This document shows positions 22,595-32,869 of a stretch of 64,000 nucleotides of DNA, piece by piece. The position numbers and the translations under genes were made by a program. This DNA is from Lepidostoma basale (taxonomy: Eukaryota > Arthropoda > Insecta > Trichoptera > Lepidostomatidae): NCBI GenBank assembly GCA_022606425.2, contig JAHDVF020000016.1, positions 2,882,501 to 2,946,500 of the forward strand, in the 5' to 3' direction. How positions within the stretch are numbered: the first letter of the stretch is position 1; each line of letters starts with the position of its first letter. Under the pieces are notes generated by a model. That model had not been told where the DNA came from. It saw only the letters and a list, made by a program, of their open reading frames with translations, and did no database searches.

Positions 22595-22973
22595 TTATAC
22601 TATGCATTTATTAAAGATTTTGTATTTAAACATTCGGGACGTACGGAGAGATCGCTCCCGAATAAAGCTTTTTACTCCAGAAAGTTCGCTGCTGGAGACT
22701 AACTTTACATTATGTAATAATTTGTTGCTTAATACAACAAAGGAAATGAGGCCTTCTGAGGGTATTAGAGAACTGATGGAGAAAGCCGTGCCAAAATATT
22801 CGCTATTGTTAGTGAACATTGAGCCTATACTCGCACGCCACTCATTTCCAAACATTAATTCCTCACCTCTCATTGAATTATCTGAGCTAAATTCCAACTT
22901 CAGATGCTCAAAGGAAATTAACACATACACTTACAGTTTTAAGAAAACATATTTTGCGACTGTTTTTTTTTAA
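22595..22973. other. Stretch open on both strands, unidentified
   Basis: About 110-123 codons are open in both directions: minus 22595-22930 (contains FGNEWRASIGSMFTNNSEYF) and plus 22602-22973 (contains EMRPSEGIRELMEKAVPKYS). Both peptides look more protein-like than the AT-rich surroundings and the block is less AT-rich, suggesting an old coding segment, but I cannot tell the strand or the family. Confidence 0.3.
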
Positions 22974-23549
22974 ACAATTTTCTACTGATAACTATCATGG
23001 CAAAGTACATGACATCAGGAATCGGCTGAGCAAAGATTTATAAAAAATGAATAAATAATTTGAGTAGTTTTTGAAACACACCGTATTTCCACATCACTTT
23101 TTGTACTTTCATAGACATTTTTCAGACCACGGACCTTCCTGATTTTTGAAATTTAATATTTTTTTTCTAAAACCTTCCAGTAAAAGTAAATTAATTTTAA
23201 TAAACCACAAATAAAGTATTTTAAACAAATTTTTAATGTTTGTGATCGGTTTCACAAGCATCGCTCAATCAATGTCAGAGACATAGACAAAATCGATCAC
23301 AAATGTAATTTATTTTTTAATTAGAAAAATTTGAATCTTTGATCATTATGTATTATTATAAAAAAAATGTTAATATATTTAAATATAAAAAAAAAACAGA
23401 GAGGTTTATTATAATTTCGAAATTTGTAACTTCTAAAATTAAAACACAAGAAAAATCTATGACCTTTGTTTAACATCGTTTACATGTCCCCAGTAATTTA
23501 AATAAAGAGGTTTTATTTATTTATTTGGGTTTTATTAGACCCTTTTGAT
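22974..23549. other. AT-rich, no gene
   Basis: Only a short inverted pair is seen (TTTGTGATCGGTTT at 23239 against AAAATCGATCACAAA at 23290). Nothing else is supported. Confidence 0.4.
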
Positions 23550-23760
23550 TTTTTTAATATTCCCTATTACTTTGTGTTGTGGATTCATATTTGAATAATT
23601 TTTTGAAAACATTGTATTTTCACAATACTTTTCTTCACTTTTTACAAACACAGAAGAAGGGCTCCCGTGTCCCGAAATATGTTTGTGAAAAGTGCGAAAA
23701 AGCAAAAATACCATGCTTAAAAATTATTTCTTAGAAGTTTTCAGCTTTTTATTCTTCCTG
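23550..23760 (+). mobile_element. Single-arm hammerhead-type repeat
   Basis: It begins with ACTTTGTGTTGTGGATTCA (shared terminal motif), then GAAAACATTGTATTTTCACA, and the ribozyme-like core at 23645-23686. The core is damaged: CAGAAGA instead of CUGAAGA (U4 to A), followed by a CCGUGUCCC stem and GAAA UAUGUU UGUG. Related to 14030-14720 and 16500-16680. Confidence 0.55.
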
Positions 23761-23909
23761 TGAGGTTTACTAAGATATTATTATTTATTTTTTATTCCTA
23801 TTTTCCAAGAGAAAAATGCTAAAAATAGATTAGACGAGAGAAAAATAAATTTCATATTCATATAATCTTAAAGTATGAAATACTTAATGTGTGGTGTGGA
23901 ATTATCAAA

Positions 23910-24085
23910 AAAACACTTTTATTTGTTTTTACACCACTATATTTTTATCATATTAACCGGTTACAACCGGAGCTTCGCCAGGGTTAAAAACAAACTGTTT
24001 ATATTGTAACCCTGACGAAGCTTCGGCGGGTGCAAAACCGGTTAGTTTGAGAAAAAAGTTGGTGTAAAACGAGAAAATGCATCAA
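23910..24085. mobile_element. Palindromic repeat, GACGAAGC/ACCGGTT type
   Basis: The arms TTAACCGGTTACAACCGGAG (23954-23973) and GACGAAGCTTCGGCGGGTGC (24014-24033) form an inverted pair flanked by ACACTTTTATTTG-type outer sequence. It is the same family as 41210-41435, 44600-44700 and 63785-64000. Both ribozyme cores are damaged: the plus arm has CUGACGA but AAAA for GAAA, and the minus arm has CUGGCGA and no GAAA. Confidence 0.6.
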
Positions 24086-24489
24086 ATTTAAAATTATTTT
24101 TATATTATATATTATTTTAATTGGATTGTGTGCCTGATCCGGCCCACAGTTTATTGATTAACATCGTTGATAAACATGATTTTCCAATAGAAAATAATTC
24201 CATTTGATATCATAATTGAAACATATAATCTAGCAGCATAACATACTGATCTCTCGATTACCAGAATAAAGAATTACAGAAAAGGTCCGATTATTGAGAT
24301 AAACATCAAAACCACTCACTTGCTTCTCTGTCAATTGTATATTTATTAGGAACTAGTTGTTTGTCATTGTACAAAGCTATATCGTTATATTTGACGATGA
24401 ATACGTTGAACTGTTATTTTAATCAAGGTTCACTAATAATCTGACATCCTGATCAGCGAATATAAAATAAAAATGTATTGTTTTGAATT

Positions 24490-24690
24490 AATACTAATAA
24501 AAACGTTTGTTTTCTAGAAGTTTTATTATGCATCATTTTAGGTGAATGACATGTTTCGCCTGTCTAATTACCCATTAGAAAATGTCCTAGATATTTGATA
24601 ATGCCACATGACAGGCGAAACATGTCATTCACATAAAATATAAAATAACTTCTAGAAAACAGACGTTTTCAATCGTATTAATTATTTAAT
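24490..24690. mobile_element. Palindromic repeat with U3/A8 hammerhead-like variant
   Basis: The outer arms TTTTCTAGAAGTTTTATTAT (24510-24529) and its partner near 24645-24665 face each other, with AATGACATGTTTCGCC inside and GGCGAAACATGTCATT on the other side. The plus-strand core at 24593-24632 reads UUGAUAA, U, GCC...GGC, GAAA, CAUGU, C. Related copies: 36110, 40000, 51453-52126, 62795. It is directly followed by the palindrome at 24740. Confidence 0.6.
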
Positions 24691-24705
24691 ATGGAGATTT
24701 TTCTA

Positions 24706-24724
24706 TGTTCGCCATACTTTGTGT
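24706..24724 (+). repeat. Shared terminal motif CGCCATACTTTGTGTT
   Basis: The motif TTCGCCATACTTTGTGTT at the outer edge of the 24740 palindrome recurs at 42402, 48720 and 59795, in each case near a ribozyme-type repeat or a transposon end. Reverse-oriented, weaker versions occur near 18680, 25695 and 50338. It likely marks one terminus of the element family. Confidence 0.6.
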
Positions 24725-24797
24725 TATATTTGTTTTATATTTTTCTTTATTTATATACTTTGTATACTTCACTCACTTTTTAAACAAATTAAAATTA

Positions 24798-24843
24798 AAT
24801 ATCAAACATGTTTCGGACTACCCAGCCCTTCCTCAGTGATATT
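24798..24843 (-). ncRNA. Hammerhead ribozyme candidate, intact
   Basis: Minus strand: AAUAUCA, CUGAGGA, A, stem II GGGCU/AGUCC around GGGU, GAAA, CAUGU, U17, UGAUAUU. Stem I is 7 bp. The cleavage triplet is GUU, which is permitted though less favoured than GUC. Stem III (ACAUGU) is self-complementary and loopless. Confidence 0.75.
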
Positions 24844-24975
24844 ATATAGATATTTAAAATATTATAAAATTGTTTACAAATATGGTCGGTTTTGACAGAT
24901 GTTATAAAGATTTATAACATCTGTTAAAACTGACCATATTTGTAAACAATTTTATAATATTTTAAATATCTATAT

Positions 24976-25021
24976 AATATCACTGAGGAAGGGCTGGGTA
25001 GTCCGAAACATGTTTGATATT
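24976..25021 (+). ncRNA. Hammerhead ribozyme candidate, intact
   Basis: Plus-strand twin of 24798-24843 with identical core, stem II, stem III and 7-bp stem I. A transcript crossing the whole palindrome would instead pair the two arms, competing with ribozyme folding. Confidence 0.75.
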
Positions 25022-25078
25022 TAATTTTAATTTGTTTAAAAAGTGAGTGAAGTATACAAAGAAAATAAAGAAAATAAT

Positions 25079-25559
25079 AATATAATACGGAGTTGTTCAA
25101 GAAAAAATAAATATGTATTGTTTATACTTATAAATTCTATAATTTTAAAACGTGAGTTAAGATTTGAATGCTGAAAATTTAAATTTTGTATTTTAAAGTT
25201 TAAAAAATGATTTGAAGAGTTAAATGGAATGGGTTGAAGGTGGGAGATACAGAATTGGAACTCCCGGGCGGTCCCGAAGCGGGATGATGGCGATTGCTTA
25301 AGGAACCGTCGATGTTTTAGCGTTTCAATGATTTACTCTTACTATCGCGCAGTCGTCGCTGTTTTTTTTAATTCGTTTCCTACACGTTGAACGTGAGATT
25401 GAAGCTTTAACATTCTGATAGATACTGTGACCCCATTTATGAATTTAAAATATGTACCGGAAGACCATAATACTCGTAGTTTATTTGATCTTTTTCGCTG
25501 AAATAGTTACTACACTTAGTTTTAATGAGTTTTTAAAACATTTTAATTTCACATTTTAG
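25079..25559. other. No gene seen
   Basis: AT-rich with a slightly GC-richer patch (25240-25320). Nothing is assignable. Confidence 0.4.
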
Positions 25560-25745
25560 GCAGCAAACGCCTTTCCTTGGTGTAAAAAAAATTCAATGAA
25601 AAGCTAAGGAAGAAAGTCTGCGGCTCGAAACATATTTATGAAAAGTGCTAAGAAGTATTGTGAATACACAATGTTTTAAAAAAAATCCTAAGTGACTCCA
25701 CAACACAAATGATAGCGAATATAGAAGAATTAATAAAATGTATTT
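25560..25745 (+). repeat. Decayed hammerhead-type repeat
   Basis: CTAAGGAAGAAAGTCTGCGG, then CTCGAAACATATTTATGAAA and AAGTGCTAAGAAG followed by CACAACACAAATGATAGCGA align with the 23550-23760 repeat including its terminal motif. The core has decayed (CUAAGGA) but GAAACAUAU remains. Confidence 0.5.
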
Positions 25746-27497
25746 ATTAAAAAAACGAATATTATTAAACGAATATCTCTGACAACATATTTTCAGTCAT
25801 TTTCTCCAACTTTATGTGAGGGTAATATTGATACGCTTCTTGACACGGAACCAAATGGAATTGTCCTCTCCCGAGCTAGCTATATCCTACCATATATACA
25901 ATATTATGTTAACATGTAAAAGAGCACCGCACTAATCGTAAATAATATATTTAAGTACACTCAACATAACAAGACTTGTAGAAGGGGTGGGGGTGGGGGG
26001 GGGGGGGGAGAATATTGTTTTAATAACAAACGAAATAGTCAATAGATACTGACGCGGCATTCTTTTTCTTATTAGATCGTAGTTCTGAATTTTACACGAA
26101 TCGAATAAAATAAAATAAATATTGTCCACTTAAAAATGATGTCTCTTCCAATAAATACGATAGGTACACATTATCTTTGGTTGCCTTCCTGTTTGTATGA
26201 TCTTACCCAACTCGACACATTGCGATTGCGTGTTAAATAAACATGGTATACGCTGGAAAAAATATTCGATGCATAAAACATTATTTGGGCATAGAAATGT
26301 TCGGAAATGAAGGTTACCTTGTTGACACTGTCTGTCCAAATACATTAAAATGTACGTTCATTTTTCGATTGCTTTTTATCGTTATTCGTCTGTCGATTTT
26401 AAGTAAAAATGTATCAAATTTTCATTCCCGGCTATTTTAGAGAAGTGGGATTACTTGCACCCCATCGACCCCCACCCGCGGAGACCATTATGCCCCTGTG
26501 ATCATTTCTGAGGTGGTCCTCCCATCGCGGCGGAGAGAGCGCGCTACCTCGATAATTGGTTTCGTGTTTACATCTTTATCGATTATCGTATTTACACATC
26601 TGGAAGAGGATTAAGCTAAGCTTTTACATTGAAATTCTTTCAAGTGCTGAGGAGTGATACCTGTACATTGAAAATACAGAATTATTATTTTCCATCAACT
26701 CCAACGAATCATTCGCTTGTGTGTGTTTTCCAAGTTAAATTGCGATTTATCGGACTAGTTGAAGTTAAAAAAATATGGTATATTTTGCTCGAGCTAGAAT
26801 CAATCGGAAACATCAGACATGGCTGAGATAGCATTAATTGTGCGCACGTAACTGTAATAAACCGAAAAATATTTCAGCAAGTTAAGTGACCGCATATCGC
26901 GGAAGGAAACATGTGAGGGGCAAGCAATGATGCGGACATTTTAGATATTATTGGAGAATGGCGGATAGCATACAATGGGCGTTAGAGCAGTCACATTCCT
27001 TAAAGGACTTCAATAAAGAAAGGCTTAAAGGGGGCCGGGAGGCCCTTAAACAGGTCAACTGGAAGGACTAACAGGAAATAGTGACAAATTCCTCGGAAAC
27101 CGTTGGAGCGTGGAGACTTCAAAGGTCAACATTCGAACAATAGAATCTGCTTCACCTCACCACCACACGCGCACGGCGAGGGTGTGTGCGGCCGCAGTCA
27201 TACGTCGTGCGTATGCCAAAGGATAATCGCTATACTTTTGTTCAAAGGAAATAAAATTTAATAAGGCCTTTGTGTATTTTGGGTAAAGGAGTATCTTTTC
27301 GGGTATTATTTTTTGAGAATTTCCTCGAAAAATAAACCATTTCGTTTTTCATTTGTAATCACGTCCTTGCCTCGATGATGGACGACGGAAGACAATTTAT
27401 TTAAATTGAAAAACGCAAAGCAAATATTAGGTCCTCCCTGGCGGTGTTTCCCCCGCTCTCCGAAGTTTTATATTATTTTGATATCAATTACAAACAA
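25746..27497. other. Upstream flank of the Nmdar2 exon
   Basis: AT-rich. It contains a G-rich tract at 25983-26009 (13 or more consecutive G), GC-richer patches at 26455-26560 and 27150-27210, and short unrecognised open frames. No coding exon identified. It is either intergenic or a 5' intron. Confidence 0.4.
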
Positions 27498-27514
27498 ACC
27501 ATTTTATTTTGCAG
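27498..27514 (+). other. 3' splice site before the Nmdar2 exon
   Basis: The pyrimidine-rich CCATTTTATTTTGCAG ends at 27514 and is followed by TCAGAG. It would define a 5'UTR-containing exon start at 27515, implying at least one non-coding exon further upstream. Confidence 0.5.
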
Positions 27515-27745
27515 TCAGAGATAAAAACAATGAGAAAGCCGGCTTCCTACCTTAAGGCGCTGTCGAGTCGCTTCGTGTACCGCGTAATAATAATCAGTGC
27601 AGTGAGGCAGTAGCGCCGGAGAAATGACAAACTAGAATGAAGTGAATGTGCACCATGGACATTACCTTCCTAGGAAGATAGCAGTAGATAGGAACAATGT
27701 CATACCTTTTTCTGAACGAGTAGAACTATCCCGAAAACTTGTAAA
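27515..27745 (+). other. 5'UTR portion of the Nmdar2 exon
   Basis: 231 nt between the acceptor and the ATG. Several short upstream ATGs occur (27530, 27624, 27654 region), all closed by early stops, so translation may be damped by upstream frames. The context of the main ATG is GTAAAATGA. Confidence 0.45.
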
Positions 27746-28061
27746 ATGAATCTATTAGACGAGAAGTACCTGCGGCTCTGGGTGGTCCTGGCGGGGCTGC
27801 TGCTGGCGGCCGCGGCGGGCGAGCGGGAGCCCGAGGCCTGGAAGAGCCACTCGGGCCACTCGAAGGACTCCAGCAACCTGAACATCGGCCTGATAGTGCC
27901 GAAGACCAACTTCGGCGTGCGCGAGTATATCCGCGCGGTCAACACGGCCGTGGGCAGCCTGCACCGCAACAGGGGCGCCAAGCTTTCCTTCTTCAAGCAG
28001 TACGCCCTCTCCCCCAAGAACGTCAACTTCGTCATGTTCTCTCTCACCCCGAGTCCGACAG
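27746..28061 (+). CDS. Nmdar2: NMDA-type glutamate receptor subunit 2, first coding exon
   Basis: This exon encodes the N-terminus of an ionotropic glutamate receptor, a ligand-gated cation channel subunit at synapses. The ATG at 27746 opens 105 codons plus one base. Residues about 9-25 form a Leu/Ala-rich signal peptide (LWVVLAGLLLAAAAG), so the protein enters the secretory pathway. Residues about 44-105 begin the amino-terminal (LIVBP-like) domain: LNIGLIVPKTNFGVREYIRA, then FVMFSLTPSPT at the exon edge. From memory, insect NMDAR2 subunits have a closely similar LTPSPT-A-ILS run, and the exon ends after SPT in phase 1 with a G, fitting an Ala codon across the splice. The exon is strongly GC-rich, unlike the flanks, and both-strand frames here are only GC shadows. 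Only the N-terminal tenth of a roughly 900-residue protein is present. NMDAR1 or another iGluR is less likely. Confidence 0.78.
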
Positions 28062-28068
28062 GTAAAAA
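28060..28068 (+). other. 5' splice donor of the Nmdar2 exon
   Basis: AG|GTAAAA: exon ends at G 28061, intron starts GT 28062-28063. The frame stays open past it to 28174 but turns AT-rich and loses protein character immediately. Confidence 0.7.
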
Positions 28069-28314
28069 CTTTCATATTTTTTATGTAAGCCGGTCGACTA
28101 ACTGCGGTATGAGGGAAGGGATATCCCTTTCAATTATTCATAATATTATGTATTCGATATTTTCAAATGTTTGATGTTGTAACCAAAATATGCATTATAA
28201 TGGAACATCGTTGTTATAGAGAAAATATTTTGTTTATAAGCGTAAAGTTTGTTGCTTTTGTTTTATTATTTCATTTGAGCCTCTCTGATTTCTAATTTAC
28301 AACTATTTCCAGTT

Positions 28315-28460
28315 GATTTGCCCCGAAGCGGTGATCGCAATAACAATCCTCGCGGTAGCCGAGGGGATGTGTTAAGTCGCTCCAAGGCCCTGTTCCGCGG
28401 AAACTTCTGTATCCCCGACTTGGGTTAACCGGACCAACGTCTTCCCCCCTAAAGTATTAC
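28315..28460. other. GC-rich patch in the intron
   Basis: An acceptor-like ACTATTTCCAG precedes CGAAGCGGTGATCGC, CTCGCGGTAGCCGAGGGGAT and CTGTTCCGCGGAAAC. The + strand frame after the acceptor is open for about 38 codons (LPRSGDRNNNPRGSRGD) then stops, and does not resemble an iGluR. Probably an old repeat or a regulatory element. Confidence 0.35.
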
Positions 28461-29383
28461 GGGGGAATTATTTTTGTATTTCTACAATATATAACATTAT
28501 TATTCTGCGCAGTCGAATAATATAAAACTGGGAGCTGAACTGAATTCAAATGAATGAATTTATACAAGGAATATGGTCTTCCCCATTCCTTTGAGTAATA
28601 TACATTACTATTGAAAATTATTTATTTTATTACTATACACAAGTAAAACATACATAACTACTATTAGAGGAAAACAACACATGTATCTTTAAAAGTTTAT
28701 GCGATGATTGGTGGAAATATTATAATTTTGGAAAATTTACAGTTTGTTTCCACATTTATAAGTTTACAATGTTTACTCGTACATACTAAACAAAGAAAAT
28801 TGCCGAAAAGAACTTTAAGCAGCTCATTCTGAAATTATTATATACAAAACAAAAAGCGTGAGGACGAAAAGTTTTCAAGATCCTCCATATTTGGTAGAAA
28901 TGAATTGTTTTAGATTTAAGTATTATATAAGTTGAAAGAAAATCAACGGAAACATAAAACTATTCAATCTGCTGGTACGAAAGAGCCAGAGGAAAGGAGA
29001 CACGGGAAAGGGTAGGTCTTATAACAAAAGACTCTCCTAACTTTTTCGGGGTTTCAAACTAGCAGTAGTGTTTGTTTGTCTGACAAGAGAATCTATTTCG
29101 TGCATTTTCGCTCACTCGAAAGGCGAATCTCTGATTAATTGTTATTCTCTTCCACGGTCCACTACAAACTCCGGCAATATCCCGAACAGACTAAGTTCAT
29201 GTGGATGATAGTTCCCTTTTCAAAGAGGAAACAAATAACTAGAAATGTATTTGAACTTAGGTTTAACCGAGTCGCTTTGTTTAATTCTTGTTGCACCCGA
29301 CTAAAACATATTTATTTAGTTTATTAACAATGTCCTAGCTGAAACCTGCGATTGTAACGTTATATACATTATAATCTTCGTCA
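28461..29383. other. No gene seen
   Basis: AT-rich intronic DNA without recognisable repeats. Confidence 0.4.
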
Positions 29384-29565
29384 GATTGTCTCCATCTACT
29401 GCTGGATGTAAGCCTTTCCACTCCCACGCCACCCCTCGCAGTCTCTCGCTAGTGTTCGTCCGCACAATACCATCGCTCCATCTAGTAGGCTGTCTCCCAA
29501 CACTTCTCCGGCCTAATCTTGGCTTCCATTCAGTAATCCTCTGCTCCATCTTCCATCACCCATCG
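29384..29565 (-). pseudogene. LINE C-terminal relic (WKPRLGRRSVGR type)
   Basis: The minus strand encodes MEQRITEWKPRLGRRSVGRQ and PTRWSDGIV, then WEWKGLHPAVDGDNLT. The EWRPR-x-GRRS-x-GRPPTRW-x-DD run followed by a short tail ending near AVDGD is typical of LINE ORF2 C-termini in Lepidoptera. It is related to the fragments at 43225 and 55480. Only about 60 codons remain. Confidence 0.7.
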
Positions 29566-31554
29566 GCACACGTGATTGTGACAGACACTAATCTCCATAC
29601 ATCTGCTGTAATTTTCGTAGGATTTCTGCAGGTTTTACACTAGTTACGACCAAAAATTGGATAAAACTGAGTCAGTCATTTCTGCGACCGAGTTAAAAAA
29701 CTAGTATCCGAATAACACCCGTAAAAAACGAACCAGACGCCTGATTACCATGAAATATTCACTACAATTGAGTGGAAGAACCAAACTAACCAGTCATGTA
29801 GTGTTGTCGGTTTGCACGCCGCAACTAAATTCTCGGAATAATTATTTTTTTACTTCATAATTCGAATTATTATTTTAATAACTTTTATTCATTATTCATC
29901 ATTTATATCATCATATACTTATCATATATATCATCATTTATATACTTTTCATGACCTTAATAGATGGAACATTTTAACTCAACGGGCGATCAAAGTGCTA
30001 TCTAATTTAATTAAATTTAAAAATCTGTCATGATTCATATTTGATATAGTATACGCTTCTTTGAAAAACTCCTAAACGCAACTTATTATCTTTGGGTTAC
30101 CGTTTTTTTCATTTAGCACTCTATACTATTACATTTATTAAAGAATTTTTTTTGATATTTGATGTTGACAATAAGAAAAGGTTTTATTTTTACTCCCCCG
30201 GAAACGTGTTAACTGTTTCAAATTAAATGCACGACATCGCAAGGGTTATTTAAACTTTAGAAAATTTTTCCAATTAAAACTTCGCAATCACACAAACTGA
30301 GACGTGGCCTTGTTCTTTTTTAACGATCCTTTCCTTCTTTTAAAATTGTAAAACTAAAAAAGCCCTCCGTCGCCCCGCGGCTAATTCCATATTACAGAGA
30401 TGAGTATTTTCCTCCTTTCAGTTTTGCTTTAGAAAAAAATGTATTTGAAATTTCTTCTTTGGCAAACTTTACAGTATATGTTATTAATAACATATATATC
30501 ATTAATTTAAATATGTCATTAGACATATTTAAATTAATTAATATTGGTTTTTTAAATAAATTTACTTCTTTCACTTAGAGAATAAATTATTGGCGTTTAA
30601 TTATAATTGTATATGAATGTTTACTTGACTCATTTACATTTAAATTTATATTTATTTAAAAAAAAATTACAAGCATTACAGACATATAATTCCAGATCAT
30701 TTGCAATTACATTATAAGAATTTAAAAGGGAAGCATAAAAAATAAGCTTAAGAATTAGAAAGAATCATAGCATTGATATTGCATCCCTGAGGCGACTCAC
30801 ACTATCACGAAATATGTCGACCTCAGAGACGACCCGATTAAGCAATAAGATTGCCCTACCCACAGGCATAACCATCGTCAGGTTGGTTCTGCAGCGCGGC
30901 AAATAAAACAATCTGTGCTGTCATTGACGAAGGTTATATTCACACACAAATATATAAAGAGTACAACATTTTTCAATTATTCTTTTTGATAATCAGCACT
31001 GCATGTTGGTGTAATAATATGCGCGACTTGCATGGGTTATAGGCGCGAGTTTTTCATAAAGCCGCCCTTAAACTAAGAGGCCCACGGAGGGCGAAATATT
31101 CTCAAGGAGAGATTCTTCTTTAAAGTGGGGTTGACGCCGCGAACTACAGTTTCTCCTTTAATAGGCCATTAATTTAAATTGACACAGTTATTTACTTAAT
31201 AAAAGAAGAGTCATTTCGTTTTACCGACTATATCTTGATTATGTTTAAACGAGGTTTTTGGCTTTGACTCCGCAGTGAATAGCTCTCGTAATATCAAGTA
31301 GAGTCACTTTATAGCCGTAAAGTAAACCAATTACTTTTCCTGTAAGTTTCGTTTCAATTACAAAATCAAAGGCGTTTTAAAGCTAAGTACTTCATTTTCA
31401 AGTAGGATTCATTACCATTGCAAAAATAATTTAATTAATTAAAAAAAAATCATTGTCATACTTTAATAAAAAAAATATAGGAGTAATCTATGATAATTGT
31501 GTAAAATTAATTGTATTGTGCTTTTATTAATTATTATCTAAAACAGTTTCTTAT
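29566..31554. other. No gene; one perfect short palindrome
   Basis: AT-rich. The hairpin at 30501-30538 is listed separately. A slightly GC-richer segment at 31020-31160 is unassigned. Confidence 0.4.
30501..30538. repeat. Perfect 17-bp hairpin with ATTA loop
   Basis: ATTAATTTAAATATGTC (30501-30517) and GACATATTTAAATTAAT (30522-30538) are exact reverse complements around a 4-nt loop. It may be a footprint or core of a tiny inverted-repeat element. Confidence 0.75.
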
Positions 31555-32340
31555 TCACGTGTCCTGCCGGGTCCCCCCGACGTTGACGATCATTTGGGAG
31601 AAAGGTTCCCTGTCCTGAGCGGTGCGAAACAGCTCCCCTACAGTTCTGACGCCGGTCCATTCTTTGATGTTTCGAAGCCAGGAGAGCTGTCTTCTGCCGA
31701 CCTCTCTGCAGCTCTCTATCTTCCCCTTCATGACAGTTGAAGTACGATTTATTTTTTGCCTCTCATTACCTGGCCAAAATATGACATTTCATGAAGCTTA
31801 ACAGGTGAACAGTCCTCTTTTTGAATTGGTTCTACGTAATACATCCGTGTTTGTTATCATATCGGTCCAAGATATTCTTAGCATTCTACGGCGGATCCAC
31901 ATTACAAACGCTTCAAGGCGGCTTATTATATTAACTTCAAGAATCCACGCCTCTACACCGTAAAACAAGACCGACCATACATAACATTTGACCATTCTTT
32001 GTCTCAGCTTTAGGTTTATATTGTCGTCACAAATAAGGCTTTTCATTTAATTAAAAGCTGTTCGTGCCGCTTCTATTCTGCATTTTATCTCAGTATCAGG
32101 GTCAACTTTCTCAGAAATGATGCTTTCCAAGTACTTGAACTGTTTCACCCTCTCGATAACAACACCCCTTAATGCAATATGGACAATTGCATGACTTTCT
32201 CGGCTAAAAAACATCATTTTAGTTTTGTTCACATTAATGTTTAAACCAAAACGTTCACCAGCGGAGTCAATTTTTAACAGTTTAAACAATTTAATTATTT
32301 TTGAATAATTCTTTGAAATTGTGATTTCATTGATCATAAA
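31555..32340 (-). pseudogene. LINE reverse transcriptase 3' part, one nonsense codon
   Basis: The minus strand encodes a nearly continuous LINE ORF2 3' half. Upstream, 32047-32337: FGLNINVNKTKMMFFSRE, VKQFKYLESIISE, CRIEAARTAF. After one in-frame TAA at 32047-32049 the same frame continues at 31798-32046: MVKCYVWSVLFYGVEAWI, RRRMLRISWTD. Further down (31555-31780) come KIESCREVGRRQLSWLRNIK, EWTGVRTVGELFRTAQDRE and IVNVGGTRQDT, the C-terminus. This is the classical order INVNKTK, FKYLG, YG-x-E-x-W, RRMLRI-x-W, GRRQ-x-SWLRN, LFR-x-AxDR. The catalytic domain is missing by 5' truncation. It is one of the best-preserved LINE fragments here. Confidence 0.88.
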
Positions 32341-32869
32341 CCTCCCTTTTGGAAAAAAGTTTTCGGTACTTTGATTCTCATTAATGCCATCCTCATATCA
32401 CCTTACAACATTTTAGTAAATCTGGGTGGTGTCTCGTAGTAATTCAATGTAAACTTTTAACTTGACATAATATAACAACGTGGAGAGGCATCTCCAGGCG
32501 AAATCTAGTACTGTATGATTTGCTGAGACTTTCACAGTACATTAATAATGGTTTTCTGCTCAATGCTTTCTAATCTTAATAGATGACGCTAGTGTAGAGT
32601 GAACATAAAAATGTAAAGATAGGCGTGGAAACCTACCATATACACAAGTTCCAAAAATTTGTCAGACGTGGTGGTCATAAGGCGGAATGGGGAATGTTGT
32701 TAAACATAAAGCGATCGCTCAACCCAACCAATGACAGGTCATAAATCCTGTAAGCGCCTCGGCCACCACCTTCTGTTCCCAGAAAACAATTTACATCTTC
32801 GTACAATAAATCCTTATAAAATAACAACGTATAAAACTGCTTTTTAAATATATTTTTATATGTTAAATA
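32341..32869. other. No gene seen
   Basis: AT-rich with no recognised feature. Confidence 0.4.

Larger units (their letters stand above)
24740..25078. mobile_element. Near-perfect 170-bp-arm palindrome with two hammerheads
   Basis: Left arm 24740-24908 and right arm 24911-25078 are almost exact reverse complements about a 2-3 nt centre (TTATAAAGATTTATAA). Each arm holds the same complete hammerhead core, so one ribozyme lies on each strand (24798-24843 minus, 24976-25021 plus). Arms share ATACTTTGTATACTTCACTC and AAATATGGTCGGTTTTGAC-like blocks with the copies at 2340 and 59785. No protein is encoded. High arm identity points to recent formation or gene conversion. Confidence 0.85.

Noticed and set aside
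25983..26009. Poly-G run as a telomeric or structural element
   Set aside because: Simple homopolymer-like tract, also seen at 43070; could partly be an assembly artefact and carries no further signal.
27755..28075. Open frames of 106-115 codons on the minus strand across the Nmdar2 exon
   Set aside because: They are antisense shadows of a GC-rich exon. The plus frame has the signal peptide, the receptor motifs and the splice sites.
28315..28460. Second exon of Nmdar2 after ACTATTTCCAG
   Set aside because: The open translation (LPRSGDRNNNPRG...) does not resemble an amino-terminal domain of an iGluR and stops after about 38 codons.
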